Positions 30,512-41,296 of a stretch of DNA of 64,000 nucleotides are shown here, one piece after another. Every line of letters starts with the position of its first letter. Within the stretch, counting starts at the first letter, position 1. Origin of the DNA: Caecitellus pseudoparvulus (Eukaryota; Bigyra: Bicosoecida); contig CBFFRQ010000068.1 in NCBI GenBank assembly GCA_965644315.1, positions 1,116,001 through 1,180,000 of the forward strand, given 5' to 3'. Both the position numbers and the translations under genes were made by a program. Below the pieces are notes generated by a model. It saw only the letters and a list, made by a program, of their open reading frames with translations, was not told the DNA's origin and ran no database searches.

Positions 30512-33500
30512 TTAAAGCAAGTCGCCGACGTCCACCACGCCATCTGCGTCCCCACTGGGCAGGTCGCTGTCGTCCATGTCCAGCAGCTGCGCAAGCGTGG
30601 TGCCAGTGCCAATCCCGAGCGCTCCCCCAAACTCCAGCTCCACACCCTCGCCGCTCACACTGGAGATGTCAGATAAGTGCTCTTGCGCATCTTCCTCCAC
30701 ATTCTGTAAGTCGTCTGGTACGTCCTCCGCTGCAAGTGGGGTCTGGGTGCTGTCCAGCACGCCAGCAGCGGCTGCATGTGCTGCGGCATGAAGGTCGCGG
30801 TCCTGATGCAGGTGTGTGGCTGGCGATGCTGCATCAGCACGACGCCTGTGCGCCCCCTCCCGTTGCTCCGCAGAGACGGAGTCCACCAAGGCTTTGACCC
30901 CCTGAACCGCTGCCCTCTGCCATTCCTCTGGGGCCGTGCGGGATGCCCGCAGCGCGCTGTGCAAGGCAGCCAGCACTGGAGGCACCGCACCACGCAGCTG
31001 CAGCACAGCGGCACTGGCTGGGCCAGCTGCCGCAGCTTGAACAGCCAGCTGCAAGCTGGCCAGGGCTGCCCTGGTATCTTGAGGTGCGGAGGTGCTTGGA
31101 GCAGCGCCCATTGCAGCTGCGACGCCAGTGAGCCGCTCAAGTCGCCTCGCAAACACGGCACTTTCTGCTTCTTCAGCATCTCCAGCAGACTCCGTACCCT
31201 GCGATGTAGAGGGAGAGGGGGTCGCCTCCGAATGGGGCGAGGCAGGCTGCGCGGGGGACCCAGGATTGGGGCCCACTGATGGCCTCTCCCACTCTGCCAG
31301 CTGCTGCTGCAGTGCCAGCACCCGCGCCTCTCGTTCCTCCACACTATCTTTCGCACCCTGTAGCTCTCGCTGCACAGACGCCAGGCGGAGCCGCAAAGCT
31401 TTAGCCTCGGCTTCTGCGGTTGCCTTGGCCTCTTGGGCACGGGAAGTGGCCTGCCGAGCACTCTCCACGTCTGCTTGCAGCCGATCACAGCGCTCCTGGG
31501 CACCTCGAGCCAGCGCTGTAGCCCTTTCCGTGGCTGCCGTGGCACTCGCAAGCTCACTGCGAAGCTGATCGACCTCCCGGCTCCGCTGCTGTGCCGCCTG
31601 CGCAAGTTTGGCCTCCAACCTCGCTTCGCGCCCACGAAGCGCGCGGAGCTGCTCTGCGATCATGGACGCTGCCGCGTCAACCTTGGAGGGAGTGCTGGTC
31701 TCCCCGCCACTCTGCAGCTCTGTCGTCAGTGCTGCCAACACCGCCCCCTCCCGTCGCCGCAGAATGTCCAGGGCAGTCTGCGCTTCTTCCAGCTCCTGTC
31801 GCAACTCTTCCTGTACCGCTGCGCCCCCAGCTGCAGCCGCCTCCCGCTGTTCCTCAGCTGCAGCGAGGGCAGCCTTGCTGGCGGACACCTGGCCCTGAGC
31901 TGCTGCAAGGCGCCGCTCCAGGCTTGCCTTCTCAGCACTCCATGCGGCTGACCCCCGCATGTACGCCTGTCGCTCCGACTCGAGTCGAGCTGAGCAGGCC
32001 TCCGCCTCGGCAACAGCAGCGGCAGCCGCTTTCCTTGCAGCCTCTGCTTCTGCTTTGGCGGACGCTGCAGCAGCCGCCTCTGTTGCGCTCTGTCCTGACT
32101 GCTGCTGCAGGGACCGCTGCAGCGCCTCCGCGTATTGGATCTTCTGCTCTGCTTCACGTGTGCGTGCTGCTGCGTTGGCTTGCGCTTCAGAGGCAGCGCG
32201 AGTGGCCGCCTTGGCTTCCGCTTTGGCTTCCTCCGCCTCCGCCAGCACACCCTCCGCTGCAGCAATGGAGGCTGCGGCGGCAGCTTGTTTGGCCTGCAGC
32301 GATCGCAGCCATTGCGCAGCAGCGGCGGCCCCGCTAGACCCTGCTGCACTGACTGCAGATGAGTTGGGGCTGCCAGATGCTGGTGCTGTGGATGCGCCTG
32401 CCATAATGCTGGTTGCTAGTGCTTCCAGCTCGGAGCGCTCTGCAACGAGGTCAGCCTGAGCTGCAGCCCGCTGCTTGTCCAGAGCTTCCCGCAGCTCGGC
32501 TGCCTTGCGCCGCGCAGCTTCAGACTTGGAGGCCACCTCCTCCCGGGCAGCAGCCACACGCTCTTGCAGCGAGGAAGCTGCCTTGTCCAGGGCCTCTTGC
32601 CGCTTGGCCAGGGCTGCTTCAGTCGCAGCCCTGTTGCGGGCCAAGGACGCCGCCCGGGCCTCCACTTCAGCTGCCCGGGCGTCCAAGGCGTGCTGCTGCT
32701 GCACAAGCTCCCGCTCAGCTTGTCGGAGGCGCTTCGCTTCTGCTGTGCTTGCTTCCTCTCGGGTGGCAACCTCCTCCTCGGCAGCCTGAACCTGCCGTTC
32801 CCGTGCTGCCAGCTGCTCAGCAGCTTGGTCTGCTGACGCACGTGCCTGGCGTTCCGAAGCTTCCACTTGCCTCTCTCGCTGGGCAAGACGCTCTGCCTGC
32901 TGCTGCAACGCTTCCTGCTGTGCCACAGACTTGGCCTCGGCCGCGGCGATCTCGGCTTGCAGGTCTTCAAGCGCCTGCGCCACGGCGGCTGCGCGCTGGT
33001 CTGCCTCCTCCTTCGCCGCACAGGCAGCCTCCTCGCGCTGCTTGGCTGCCTCTTGGCGCTGGCGGGCCGCATCTAGTGCTGCTTCTGCTTTGGCTTGCTT
33101 CCTGGCCAACGCGGCGGCCGCCTTCTCTGACTTCCGGGATGCAGCAGCCAGTTTGGATGCAGCTGCAGCTTCTCGGCGTGCGACCTCCTCCTCTCTGCTG
33201 GCGAGAGCCTCCATTCGAGCAGCGTACCCGGCAGACGCCGCCTGTGCCCTCGCAGCTGCAGAGGCTGCCGACCGCTTGGCAGCCGCTGCCTTGCCGGACG
33301 CGGCTTCCTTGGCCTCTTCTGCCTCCCGCTTCGCCTTGCTAGCCTCTGCCCGCGCCTTGCTGGCCTCTGCACGTTCGCTTTCAAGTGCCCGTCGCGTGCG
33401 CTCTGCTGCCGCGGCCGCCTTCTTGGCAGCTGACTCACGCTCCGCCACAGCTGTCTCCCGTGCTTGCAGACCCGTGCTACGCTCCTCCAGCGCAGCTTGC

Positions 33501-36500
33501 CGCGCTTGCGCCGCAGACAGAGCCTCACGCGCTTCGCGTTCAACTTGGGCAGCGGATGCTTGCGCGTCTCGTGATGCGGCCTCAGCCGCCTGCACTGCCT
33601 CCACCCGCCGCTGCAGAGCCGCCTCCCGTGCCTCCAGCTGCGCCCGCAAGCGGGCAAGTTCGGCGGCAGCTGTCTCATTCTCGGCTGCTGCCGCAGCGCG
33701 GGCTTGCTTAGCCGCCTGTTCGGCGGGAAGCAAGGCCGCCTCGCGCTGGTCCAGGCTGCGGGACCGGACCATGAAGGAAGCCTGCGACTCCTTCACTTCT
33801 GCCTCCCTGGCCACGAGTGCCCCCTCCCGCTCAGCGAGGGCCTTGGCCACAGCCTCTGATTGAGAAATGGAGCGCGACAGAGCACTCTCTCGCGCCGCCA
33901 CTGCGGCGGTGCGTGCCGCCAGGTCTGCCTCTTGTTTGGCCCGGGCGGCGTCAGCCGCCGCCTGAGCGGCCACCAGCGCAGATTCCCGCTCGGCTAATGC
34001 CGTGGCAGCAGTTGAGGCGGCATCTTTGGCAGCTTCCTTGCGCTCTCGCAGCCTCGCCGCGGCGGCTGCAACATTGGCTGCGGCGGACTGCAGTGCCTCT
34101 CGTTGCCGCTCCGCTGCCCGGGCAGCCTCTGCCTCCGCTCGCTCGGCCTGCTGCTCTCGTCGCTGCAGAGCCTCACGAGCGCCCTGGTGTTCAGCTGCGA
34201 CCCGCTTCACCTCTGCCGCGTGGTCGAGGCGCTCTCGATGGAGGGCTTCCTTCGCAAGCCGCACCTCCTCGGCGTGTGCTCCAGCGGCTTTGGCTGCTGC
34301 GGCGGCTTCTGCTTTGGCAGACGCTGCGTTGGCCTCAGCCTCCTTCAGGGACAGCTCTCTCGCATGGAGCTCCTCCTCTGTCGTCCGCAGCGCTGCCTCC
34401 CACTCTGCCAGTTCACGCTGCTTGTCAGCCAAGCTGCTCTGCGTGCGCTCAAGGGCAGACACGGCCCCCTCAGCTCGAGCACCGGAGTCAGCTGCTTGTG
34501 CCTCTGCCGTGCGCGCAGCTTCCAGGCGCTGCTCTGCACGCTGCTCTGCTGCAGTTGCCCGCTGCATGAGGTGTGCAGCCTCCTCTTCTCGGCGGCGCAG
34601 GTTGGCATCTCGCGCTTGTGACGCCTCCTGGCCTTGCCGCAGAGACTCTTGTGCGGAACGCAATGCTTCCAGCTGCTGCCTAATGTCTCTCTCTTGTTCT
34701 TGCAGCATCTCAGCTTGTGCCTGGGCAGTGGCCAGCTGCGCCGCCACTTCCCCCTCTTGCTCTGACACGCTTGCTTGGGTGCGGGTGACGCGGGCTTCTG
34801 CCTCAGCCACTGCCGCTTGCCTCGCCTCCAGCGCCGCCTGCCGCCGGTCCAATGCTGCCTCCAGAGCAGACAGCTCCCCTCTTTGCCGCGCCACCGCGTC
34901 GTCTGCCGCTTGCACCGCCTGCTCTCGCTCCTTCACGCGTGCAAGGATGGAGTGGGCCCGTGCCGCGTCTGCCGCTACCGCTGCCTCCTTCTCTGCAAGT
35001 GCCATGGCAGACTGGTGCAAGTCCTCCTCCCGCTGGCGCAGCTCGGCTGTGGAGCGAGTAGTGTCTGCCAGTGCCGCCTGTGCCGTTTCTTGGCGCTGCT
35101 CCGCTGCTGCCTGTGCGGTGGCAGCTGCGGCTTGTTTGGACGCCAGTGCTGCCTGCGCGGCCTGCAGCCGGCCATGTGCCTCTGCCACCTGCTTCGCCTT
35201 TGCTTCCAGAGATTGGCGCACCTCCTCCGCTGCCGCTTCAGCTGCCTCGGCAGCTTCAGCAGCCTCCTGCGCGGCAGCCTCCCGCTCCTCTGCCCGCTGC
35301 AACGCTTGCTGCAGCTCTTCTGCGGCAGCTTCTACCTCCGCACGATCTCGGGCAAGGGATTGCCTGTCCTGGGCCAGATCGGCTTGCTGCTGAGACAATG
35401 CCTGCAGGGCTTGCCTGAGCCCTGCCTGCTGCTGCTTGAGCTTCGCCGCCTGCGTTCCGGACGCCTCCTGCAGTGCTGCCTCTGCTGCCTTGACAGCCTC
35501 CTCCCGCTTCACCAAGGCTGCTTCGGTAGCCCTGGCCTTGTCTGCCGAGGTGGTGGAGGCATCCTCTGCCAGTGCCAGGCTCTGCGCAGCACGCGCTTCC
35601 TCTTGGGCCAGGCGCCGCTGTCGCTCATCCAAGGCGTCACTGCGTGCCTGTAGACGTCGCTGCAAGTCCTGTGCCTCCTCCATGACCTCGGCAGCTCGAG
35701 CCAGCTGCCCAGCCGTCGCCTCAGCCTGCGCGTCTTGCTCCGCCTGCGCTGCGGTGGCGGCCATGGCCGAATGCACGGCGTCGCTGGTCGCCTGTTCTTG
35801 CAGCTCTCTCCGCAAGGCTGCCTCTTTGCGCTGGTACTCCTTGTCCAAGGCAGCTTTGTGCTCCTGTAACCGCTCTTCCACCTTGGAAGCGGCGTCCTCC
35901 GCTTCCCGACGGGCAGCAGTGGCTGCGTCAGCGGCAGACTTTGCTGCTGCTTGGGCCTGGCCCAAGGCCAAAGTGTCGCGCTCCGCCTGCTGCAGGGCAG
36001 CTTTGGCAGCAGCTTCTCGCTGCTCCAGCTCCGTCCATCGCTGCTTGAAGGCTTCTTCCGCCTGTCTGTGTTCTGCTTCCCGCTGCCGCAGATCATCTGC
36101 CGCTCGCCCCGCCGCTTGCTCGCGCGCCTCAGCCGCCTGCCTCGCAGCATCTGCGTCTTGCTTGGCGGCAGCTGCCCCCTCCAGCGCACTTTGCAGTGCC
36201 GCCTCCTTGCGACCAAGCTCAGCTGATCGGTCTTCCCAGGCGCGGCGCGCAGCCACTGCCTCCTCCTGGCGTTGCTCGGCATTGTCAGCTTGCCTGGCAA
36301 TGTCTCTCGCCCGCTCCTCCAGCCTGGCTGCACGGGCTTCCAAGTCCCGAGTGCTAGCAGCGCTGGAAGCCTTGCTTTCCACCAGCGCATGCTTCAGCTG
36401 CGCCTCTTGACTCGCCAGCGCCTGCTCCCGTGCCGCCACAGCCGCTTCCTTGGCTGCCACTGCAGCCTGAGCTTGTGCCAGGTCACTTTGTGCTCGGGAC

Positions 36501-38719
36501 AGCTCTGATCGTTTGCCGTCCAGGGCAGCAGCTGCTTCTGCACGGGCCCTGCTCTGCTCTGCCTCGGATCGTTCGCGAGACAAGGCAAGGGCCTCCTCAC
36601 GGCTTGACACGGCAGACTCTCGGCGCGCCGCCACACGCTCGCGTTCCTCAAGCCCGGCCACCCTGCCTGCCGCTGCAGCCGCTGCCTCCTCCGCTGCCGC
36701 ACGGGCCTGCCGCGCTGCAGCGAGCTCCCGCTCCAGGGAGGCTTCCTGTGCAGCGCGGGAGTCAGCAGCCCTAGCTGCCTTGCGCTCCAGCTCCTCTGCA
36801 GCGGCACGCGCATCTCGTGCTTCCTTTGCCGCGGCCTCCTTCAAGCTGTTGGCTTCCAGTGCAGCAGCTCTTGCAGCTGCCTCCTTCTCTGCCACGCTCG
36901 CTTCCCGCGCCTGCAGTGCGCGCTCTCGGCGCTGCAGAGCCTCCTCTGCGCTGGACAAGTCTGCAGCCTTGCGCTGTGAGCGCACCTCGCCCTCTTGGGC
37001 AGCGGAGTGAGAGGCTTTCACCTGAGCCAGTTGGTTCGCCAGTGCAGCCTCCCGCTCAGCAAGTGCCGCCTCCCGACCCTGCAGCGTGGCTTCGCGCTGG
37101 GCCAGGCTTGTGGCAGAAGTGGACGTTTCCTGCGACGCTGTGTGTGCCGCTGCCCGCTCTGCTTCGGCAGCGGCCGCCTTCCGCGCCGCTGCGTCCTCCG
37201 CCGCCGCCGCCTGGGCCACTCGGTCCTTGGCTTCCGCAGCCAGACGAGCGGCTTCAGCTTGCGCTGTGCTGACGTCTCTGGAGCGCTGTTCCAAGGAAGC
37301 CTCTTGTTCCTTGACAGCCTTCCGCCTCTTGCGCAGGGAGCGAGAGTGCTTGGCGAGCTGTGCCTGCACAGCCTGCAGGCGCGCGACTGCCGCAGCGACG
37401 GACTGCTGGTGTGTGGACGCGGCATCGGCCAAGGCAGTTGCTTTGGCCACCAGGGCCACCCGCACAGCCTCAATGACACCCACGCCTACCTGTTGGGGGT
37501 CAGTGGGCAGTGTCGGCAGACTGGCTGCTGTGCGGCGAGCGGCGGGTGCTGGCGTCCCAGGTGGTGTGAAGAAGGCCATTCCAGGCCCGTCTGAGCTGCC
37601 TTCTGAGCTGATGTGGGACGCATCCAAGGTGAAAGAGACGCCTGCTCCTGGCGTCGGCGGTGGCGCCGGCATGCGGTCCATGGCTGCATCCATGGACCCC
37701 GCCGCCTCCGCCATGGCGTGCAGCCCCCGCAGCAGTTCGGACTGGGCGGCCCGTGCCTTGGCCAGCTCAGCCCTGGCATGCTCCAGCATCCCGGTGCCCT
37801 CCTGCTGCGACACGTCCAGAGAGGCTTCCCGCTCCTGCAGGCCTGCTTCGCGCTGAGCGGCTGCCGCTGCCGCTGCCGCCGCCGCTTCAGCTGCAGACCG
37901 AGCTTCGGCCTCCTGAGCACGCAAGCCGTCTCGCGCCTGCTCCAGCTCCTGCTGCTGGCGCTGCAAACGCAGGGCAGCCTGTGATGCCTCTGCATCCCGT
38001 TGCGCCAGGGCCTCCTCCCGCCGAGCAACATCCGCCAGCCGACTCCGTGCCGCCTCCTCCAACTCAGCCGCCCGAGCCTGCCGGCTCTCAGCCTCTGCGC
38101 GCTGGGCTGCCAGTGCCCTTCGCTCGGCTGCGAGTGCACGCCGCTCTTCGTCTGCCCGTGCGATGGCTGCCTGGACATCTGCCTGGGTCTGTGCAAGGGA
38201 CTCTGCTGACCTCCAGCGCTCGCTGGCAGCCGCTTCCCGCTCTGCAAGTTGCTGTGCCTGCTGCTCCACAGCAGCACTGCGAGATGCAAGGGTCGTTTTC
38301 GTGGTGGCCAGGCTTGCTTCCTCGCGCTGCAGCGCCGCTTCACGCTGCTGCAGCGCTCTCGCCTTGGCCTTCAGCTTCGCATCGTGCTTGCGAAGGCGTG
38401 CTTCCCATTGGTTATACAGGTACTGCAGCTGCTCCCGGTCCACGCTGCCCGACGAGGCCCCCAGAGCGGGAGGCTGAACACTGCTCAAGTCTGATCCCGA
38501 TGCGTACGGGTCGCTGCTGTCCTGGGGTGCGGGGGGAGCTGGCCGTGGAGCTGTGCGCTGACTGCCACCGTTTGAAGCAGCACCAGGCCCTTCCGCTGAC
38601 GCCGCGAAGCTGACCGAGTGGCGGGCCGGAGAAGGTGCCGACATGCCGAAGTCAATGGATCGCACAGCACTTCCATCCTGGCCCCGGGCCGGCCGCCTGC
38701 GCCCTGGAGTCCTGTCCAT
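30512..38719 (-). CDS. Giant coiled-coil protein
   Basis: 2,735 residues from the ATG at 38719. The frame is open to 38797, but only from a GTG and through a possible splice acceptor. After a disordered Ser/Pro N-terminus of about 100 residues, nearly the whole protein is heptad-like coiled coil dominated by Ala, Glu, Arg, Gln and Leu, with recurring blocks such as REAALxxREAAL and EERARxxARQ. Breaks occur near residues 350-420, 2060-2090 (Ser/Gly/Ala) and 2470-2500 (Pro/Ser). The C-terminus is acidic (MDDSDLPSGDADGVVDVGDLL). Such proteins are golgins, centrosomal or flagellar rootlet components; nothing here chooses between them. A two-mismatch 5' element (AGCGGAATTTG on the + strand, 38732-38742) lies 13 bases before the start. 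Codon third positions are strongly G or C. Stops 54 bp from the convergent kinase. Confidence 0.8.
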   Translation of the reverse strand: MDRTPGRRRPARGQDGSAVRSIDFGMSAPSPARHSVSFAASAEGPGAASNGGSQRTAPRPAPPAPQDSSDPYASGSDLSSVQPPALGASSGSVDREQLQYLYNQWEARLRKHDAKLKAKARALQQREAALQREEASLATTKTTLASRSAAVEQQAQQLAEREAAASERWRSAESLAQTQADVQAAIARADEERRALAAERRALAAQRAEAESRQARAAELEEAARSRLADVARREEALAQRDAEASQAALRLQRQQQELEQARDGLRAQEAEARSAAEAAAAAAAAAAQREAGLQEREASLDVSQQEGTGMLEHARAELAKARAAQSELLRGLHAMAEAAGSMDAAMDRMPAPPPTPGAGVSFTLDASHISSEGSSDGPGMAFFTPPGTPAPAARRTAASLPTLPTDPQQVGVGVIEAVRVALVAKATALADAASTHQQSVAAAVARLQAVQAQLAKHSRSLRKRRKAVKEQEASLEQRSRDVSTAQAEAARLAAEAKDRVAQAAAAEDAAARKAAAAEAERAAAHTASQETSTSATSLAQREATLQGREAALAEREAALANQLAQVKASHSAAQEGEVRSQRKAADLSSAEEALQRRERALQAREASVAEKEAAARAAALEANSLKEAAAKEARDARAAAEELERKAARAADSRAAQEASLERELAAARQARAAAEEAAAAAAGRVAGLEERERVAARRESAVSSREEALALSRERSEAEQSRARAEAAAALDGKRSELSRAQSDLAQAQAAVAAKEAAVAAREQALASQEAQLKHALVESKASSAASTRDLEARAARLEERARDIARQADNAEQRQEEAVAARRAWEDRSAELGRKEAALQSALEGAAAAKQDADAARQAAEAREQAAGRAADDLRQREAEHRQAEEAFKQRWTELEQREAAAKAALQQAERDTLALGQAQAAAKSAADAATAARREAEDAASKVEERLQEHKAALDKEYQRKEAALRRELQEQATSDAVHSAMAATAAQAEQDAQAEATAGQLARAAEVMEEAQDLQRRLQARSDALDERQRRLAQEEARAAQSLALAEDASTTSADKARATEAALVKREEAVKAAEAALQEASGTQAAKLKQQQAGLRQALQALSQQQADLAQDRQSLARDRAEVEAAAEELQQALQRAEEREAAAQEAAEAAEAAEAAAEEVRQSLEAKAKQVAEAHGRLQAAQAALASKQAAAATAQAAAEQRQETAQAALADTTRSTAELRQREEDLHQSAMALAEKEAAVAADAARAHSILARVKEREQAVQAADDAVARQRGELSALEAALDRRQAALEARQAAVAEAEARVTRTQASVSEQEGEVAAQLATAQAQAEMLQEQERDIRQQLEALRSAQESLRQGQEASQARDANLRRREEEAAHLMQRATAAEQRAEQRLEAARTAEAQAADSGARAEGAVSALERTQSSLADKQRELAEWEAALRTTEEELHARELSLKEAEANAASAKAEAAAAAKAAGAHAEEVRLAKEALHRERLDHAAEVKRVAAEHQGAREALQRREQQAERAEAEAARAAERQREALQSAAANVAAAAARLRERKEAAKDAASTAATALAERESALVAAQAAADAARAKQEADLAARTAAVAARESALSRSISQSEAVAKALAEREGALVAREAEVKESQASFMVRSRSLDQREAALLPAEQAAKQARAAAAAENETAAAELARLRAQLEAREAALQRRVEAVQAAEAASRDAQASAAQVEREAREALSAAQARQAALEERSTGLQARETAVAERESAAKKAAAAAERTRRALESERAEASKARAEASKAKREAEEAKEAASGKAAAAKRSAASAAARAQAASAGYAARMEALASREEEVARREAAAASKLAAASRKSEKAAAALARKQAKAEAALDAARQRQEAAKQREEAACAAKEEADQRAAAVAQALEDLQAEIAAAEAKSVAQQEALQQQAERLAQRERQVEASERQARASADQAAEQLAARERQVQAAEEEVATREEASTAEAKRLRQAERELVQQQHALDARAAEVEARAASLARNRAATEAALAKRQEALDKAASSLQERVAAAREEVASKSEAARRKAAELREALDKQRAAAQADLVAERSELEALATSIMAGASTAPASGSPNSSAVSAAGSSGAAAAAQWLRSLQAKQAAAAASIAAAEGVLAEAEEAKAEAKAATRAASEAQANAAARTREAEQKIQYAEALQRSLQQQSGQSATEAAAAASAKAEAEAARKAAAAAVAEAEACSARLESERQAYMRGSAAWSAEKASLERRLAAAQGQVSASKAALAAAEEQREAAAAGGAAVQEELRQELEEAQTALDILRRREGAVLAALTTELQSGGETSTPSKVDAAASMIAEQLRALRGREARLEAKLAQAAQQRSREVDQLRSELASATAATERATALARGAQERCDRLQADVESARQATSRAQEAKATAEAEAKALRLRLASVQRELQGAKDSVEEREARVLALQQQLAEWERPSVGPNPGSPAQPASPHSEATPSPSTSQGTESAGDAEEAESAVFARRLERLTGVAAAMGAAPSTSAPQDTRAALASLQLAVQAAAAGPASAAVLQLRGAVPPVLAALHSALRASRTAPEEWQRAAVQGVKALVDSVSAEQREGAHRRRADAASPATHLHQDRDLHAAAHAAAAGVLDSTQTPLAAEDVPDDLQNVEEDAQEHLSDISSVSGEGVELEFGGALGIGTGTTLAQLLDMDDSDLPSGDADGVVDVGDLL

Positions 38720-38906
38720 GAGTGGGGTTGCAGCGGAATTTGAACCTGGGGCAGTCGCGGCTGGGATACAGGGGGGAGCAGCCTGGGCAGTCCCCACTCC
38801 CTAGGGAGAACGAACACATGCTTGGACGGGAGTTTGAGTCTGGGCAATGCATTGCAGCCCAGTGCTGGTGAAGCCAGTGGGCAAGGCGCGAAGGGGGCCT
38901 AGCAGT

Positions 38907-40809
38907 TTACAGCGCCTTGGCAGCGGCCACGAGCTTGGCAACGTTGGGGGTGCCAAGGCCGGTGGTGGCGTCCCAGCCAGCGGCGGCGGAGAAGCCAGTG
39001 GAGCAGCACAGAGTCTCTGTGCACTTGTTGTCGCCCTCAGTGACGTCGTTGAACGCATCGGGGTTGTTGGCGGCGATGGCGTACAGGGTGGGGTTGGCGA
39101 AGCCGAGCTTGGACTTGCCTGCCTTCACTCGGGCAGAGTTGACGATGGACATGATGCCGGCGACGACAGGGCAGGAGGCAGAGGTGCCATCCACAGCCTG
39201 GACCTGGCCGTCCAGCTGGATGTAGTAGTTGTGGCCCAGGGCGGCAATGTCGGGGTAGCCACGGCCGGCCTTGTTGAAGTCCTTCTCAGGGGGGGTCACG
39301 CCAGACTTGGACAGATAAGCAGACACGACGGCCTCCTGGTAGGAGGGGCGAGGGGCGTAGACAGAGAAGCCACCGCCGGAGGTGATGAGGGCACCCTTGG
39401 CGTTGGAGCAGACGATCTCAGTGCCGCCAGTGGCGCACTGCAGCTGGTTCTGGCAGATGGGCTCGCTGGCGCCAGAGGTGGAGCCAGAGCCAGGCTTGAT
39501 CTGGGTGGCGCCGACAGCGGTGATGTAGGGGGAGGAAGCGGGGAAGGCGGGGTTGGCCTTCTCGGTGGTGCAGAAACCGTCCGTGCGGCCGTGGGCACCG
39601 GAGTCACCAGAGGAGGCAAGCAGGGTGATGCCAGCGGCGCCCAGCTTCTGGAAGTTGGTGTTGACGGTCTCCACGAAGTTCTTGGAGCCGCCCTGAGAGC
39701 AAGGCTTGGACCCTGCGTCGATCTGGCACTGGTCAGTCTCGGACCAGCCGTAAGACATGGACACGACGTCGATGCCGTAGCCGGAGTTGGAGAGCATGTC
39801 CTCGGTCATGTCATACATCCAGTCGGAGGAGGTGTAGTAGTAGTTCGTGGCGCCCTCGCCGGTGGAGCCGATGTACTGCACGTCCAGGGTGGACTCAGCC
39901 TGGGGCTGGTTGTTGAAGGGTCCGATCTTCTTGTCCACAGTCCAGCTCTTGACGCCGGTGTTGGAGACGAAGGTCTTCAGGTCCATGTCAGAGTACGCAG
40001 TGAGGCCCTGGAACTCGAAGGCAGACTGGACGATGCTGGAATCAGCCGTGTGGTCGCCAATGTTGTAGAACGACTTGATGGTCTCAGGCACGACAGACAG
40101 GTCCCCAGCGCCGTTCTTGACGGCATGGGTGCGCCCATGGCGGCTAGTCTTGGGCAGCTGGTTCAGGCCGGCGATGAACTTGACATCGCCACGCAGAGCC
40201 TTGGGGAAGGTGTAGTCCCCCAGGACGCGGTGCACCTCGGCGCCGCTCTCGGAGTGCTTGTAGTGGCCGACCTTGGCGCCGCCCAGCATGCTGGAGACAG
40301 CAGCGGCAGTGCCAGAGCACTTCAGGGAGGCGCGTGTCGCGGCCACTTCGCAGTCCATGCCTGCGCGTGAAGCGGAAGTCGCCGCATTGCACTCCGTGCA
40401 GGCGCCGCCGACGCACAGTTGGCGCAGTGCTTACCAGCATCAGCCAGAGTGCGCTGCACCTTGGCCACGTGGGCAGAAGTAGGAGCAGTCAGCTTGTTCA
40501 GCTGCTCCATGGGCACAAACTTGCCGTATGCGGCGCTGTAGTACGGGTGCAGGCGGATGTGCAGTGCACCAACAGTTCCTCACCCTAGGGCTCGTCAAGT
40601 GCAAGCATCGCGTAGCAGAGCGCAGCTCACCTGCCGGGGGTGGACACGTCCCAGAACAGCTTGTCCAGGACATCCAAGTTGCGCTGGGGAAGGGCCACAG
40701 TGAAGTCCAGCTTGGTGCCGGGTGCACTGGCGCCAACCTTGGTCCAGCTTGGCGTGGTGGCTGCCACGGTCGTGGCAGCCACCGCAAGCAGAGCTGCGAT
40801 GGTCTTCAT
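38907..40809 (-). CDS. Sedolisin / tripeptidyl-peptidase (MEROPS S53)
   Basis: Exons 40809-40631, 40535-40435 and 40360-38907 give 577 residues; introns are 95 and 74 nt. A signal peptide (MKTIAALLAVAATTVAA) is followed by an S53 propeptide (FWDVSTPGSAAYGKFVPMEQL, then HVAKVQRTLADAGMDCEV). Catalytic residues are visible in family order: Glu249 and Asp253 in AESTLDVQY, oxyanion Asp346 in SSGDSGAHG, and Ser487 in GTSASCP. A calcium-site end (GWDATTGLGTPN) is present. Sedolisins are secreted or lysosomal acid proteases that self-process. Ten or more Cys in the mature part fit an extracellular enzyme. Codons end almost only in C or G (AAG, CTG, ATC, GAC), more strictly than in neighbours, which suggests high expression. 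It lies upstream of the coiled-coil gene on the same strand and diverges from the giant gene. Confidence 0.95.
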
Positions 40810-41296
40810 GGTGAAGGTGGGGCTCCTTAAATTCAGGGCAACACTGTTTGTTGCCAGGGGTGTGTTGGAAGTGATCGTAGTTTGAAGATCGTTGGCGTCT
40901 GTGCGAGGGACCGTGCAAGACTGGTCAAAGGTGGCAAGGGAAGTCAGTTGGCAGTCGGCGTGAAGCCGTGGGGATCGCATTGCTAGCTGGACTGGGGAGG
41001 ATGCTAGTGGAGCCCTGTGGAACACTGTTCAGAGCACGTAGTTGGGGCGAAGTGCTTGCTGTGCAGCTGCTCGGCCGAGTGTAGCTGGTAAGTGGACAAA
41101 TCGCACGGTTTCGGCGAGCTCCGTGTCTCCTGGAACCTTGTAGCCGCCCAAATCAAACTTGGCACATTGATCCACACCTATGAACGTATGGTTCCTTGTA
41201 GCAGCGCATGAGACCGTTTTTATTTGCGTTTCAGGCTTTCCAACCGCGCTGCCCTCTGCGTGCGCAATTTCCGCAAGCTGCAGAGACTTCGGCACC
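40810..41296. promoter_or_regulatory. Divergent promoter, S53 protease / giant repeat protein
   Basis: 487 bp with an exact CAATTTCCGCA at 41265-41275 close to the giant gene. An AT-rich patch (GAATTTAAGG on the minus strand) lies about 20 bases before the protease ATG. No other gene is seen. Confidence 0.5.
41265..41275 (+). promoter_or_regulatory. CAATTTCCGCA element (giant gene)
   Basis: Exact 11-mer, 21 bases upstream of the chosen ATG at 41297, with no ATG in between. Confidence 0.6.

Noticed and set aside
30576-38613. Long + strand frames opposite the coiled-coil gene (for example 34002-35393)
   Set aside because: Ala/Ser/Arg-only products mirroring GC-rich Ala/Glu/Arg codons on the other strand; no domain.
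38720-38797. GTG start of the coiled-coil protein at 38797
   Set aside because: GTG starts are very rare in nuclear genes; an ATG at 38719 follows a variant 5' element.
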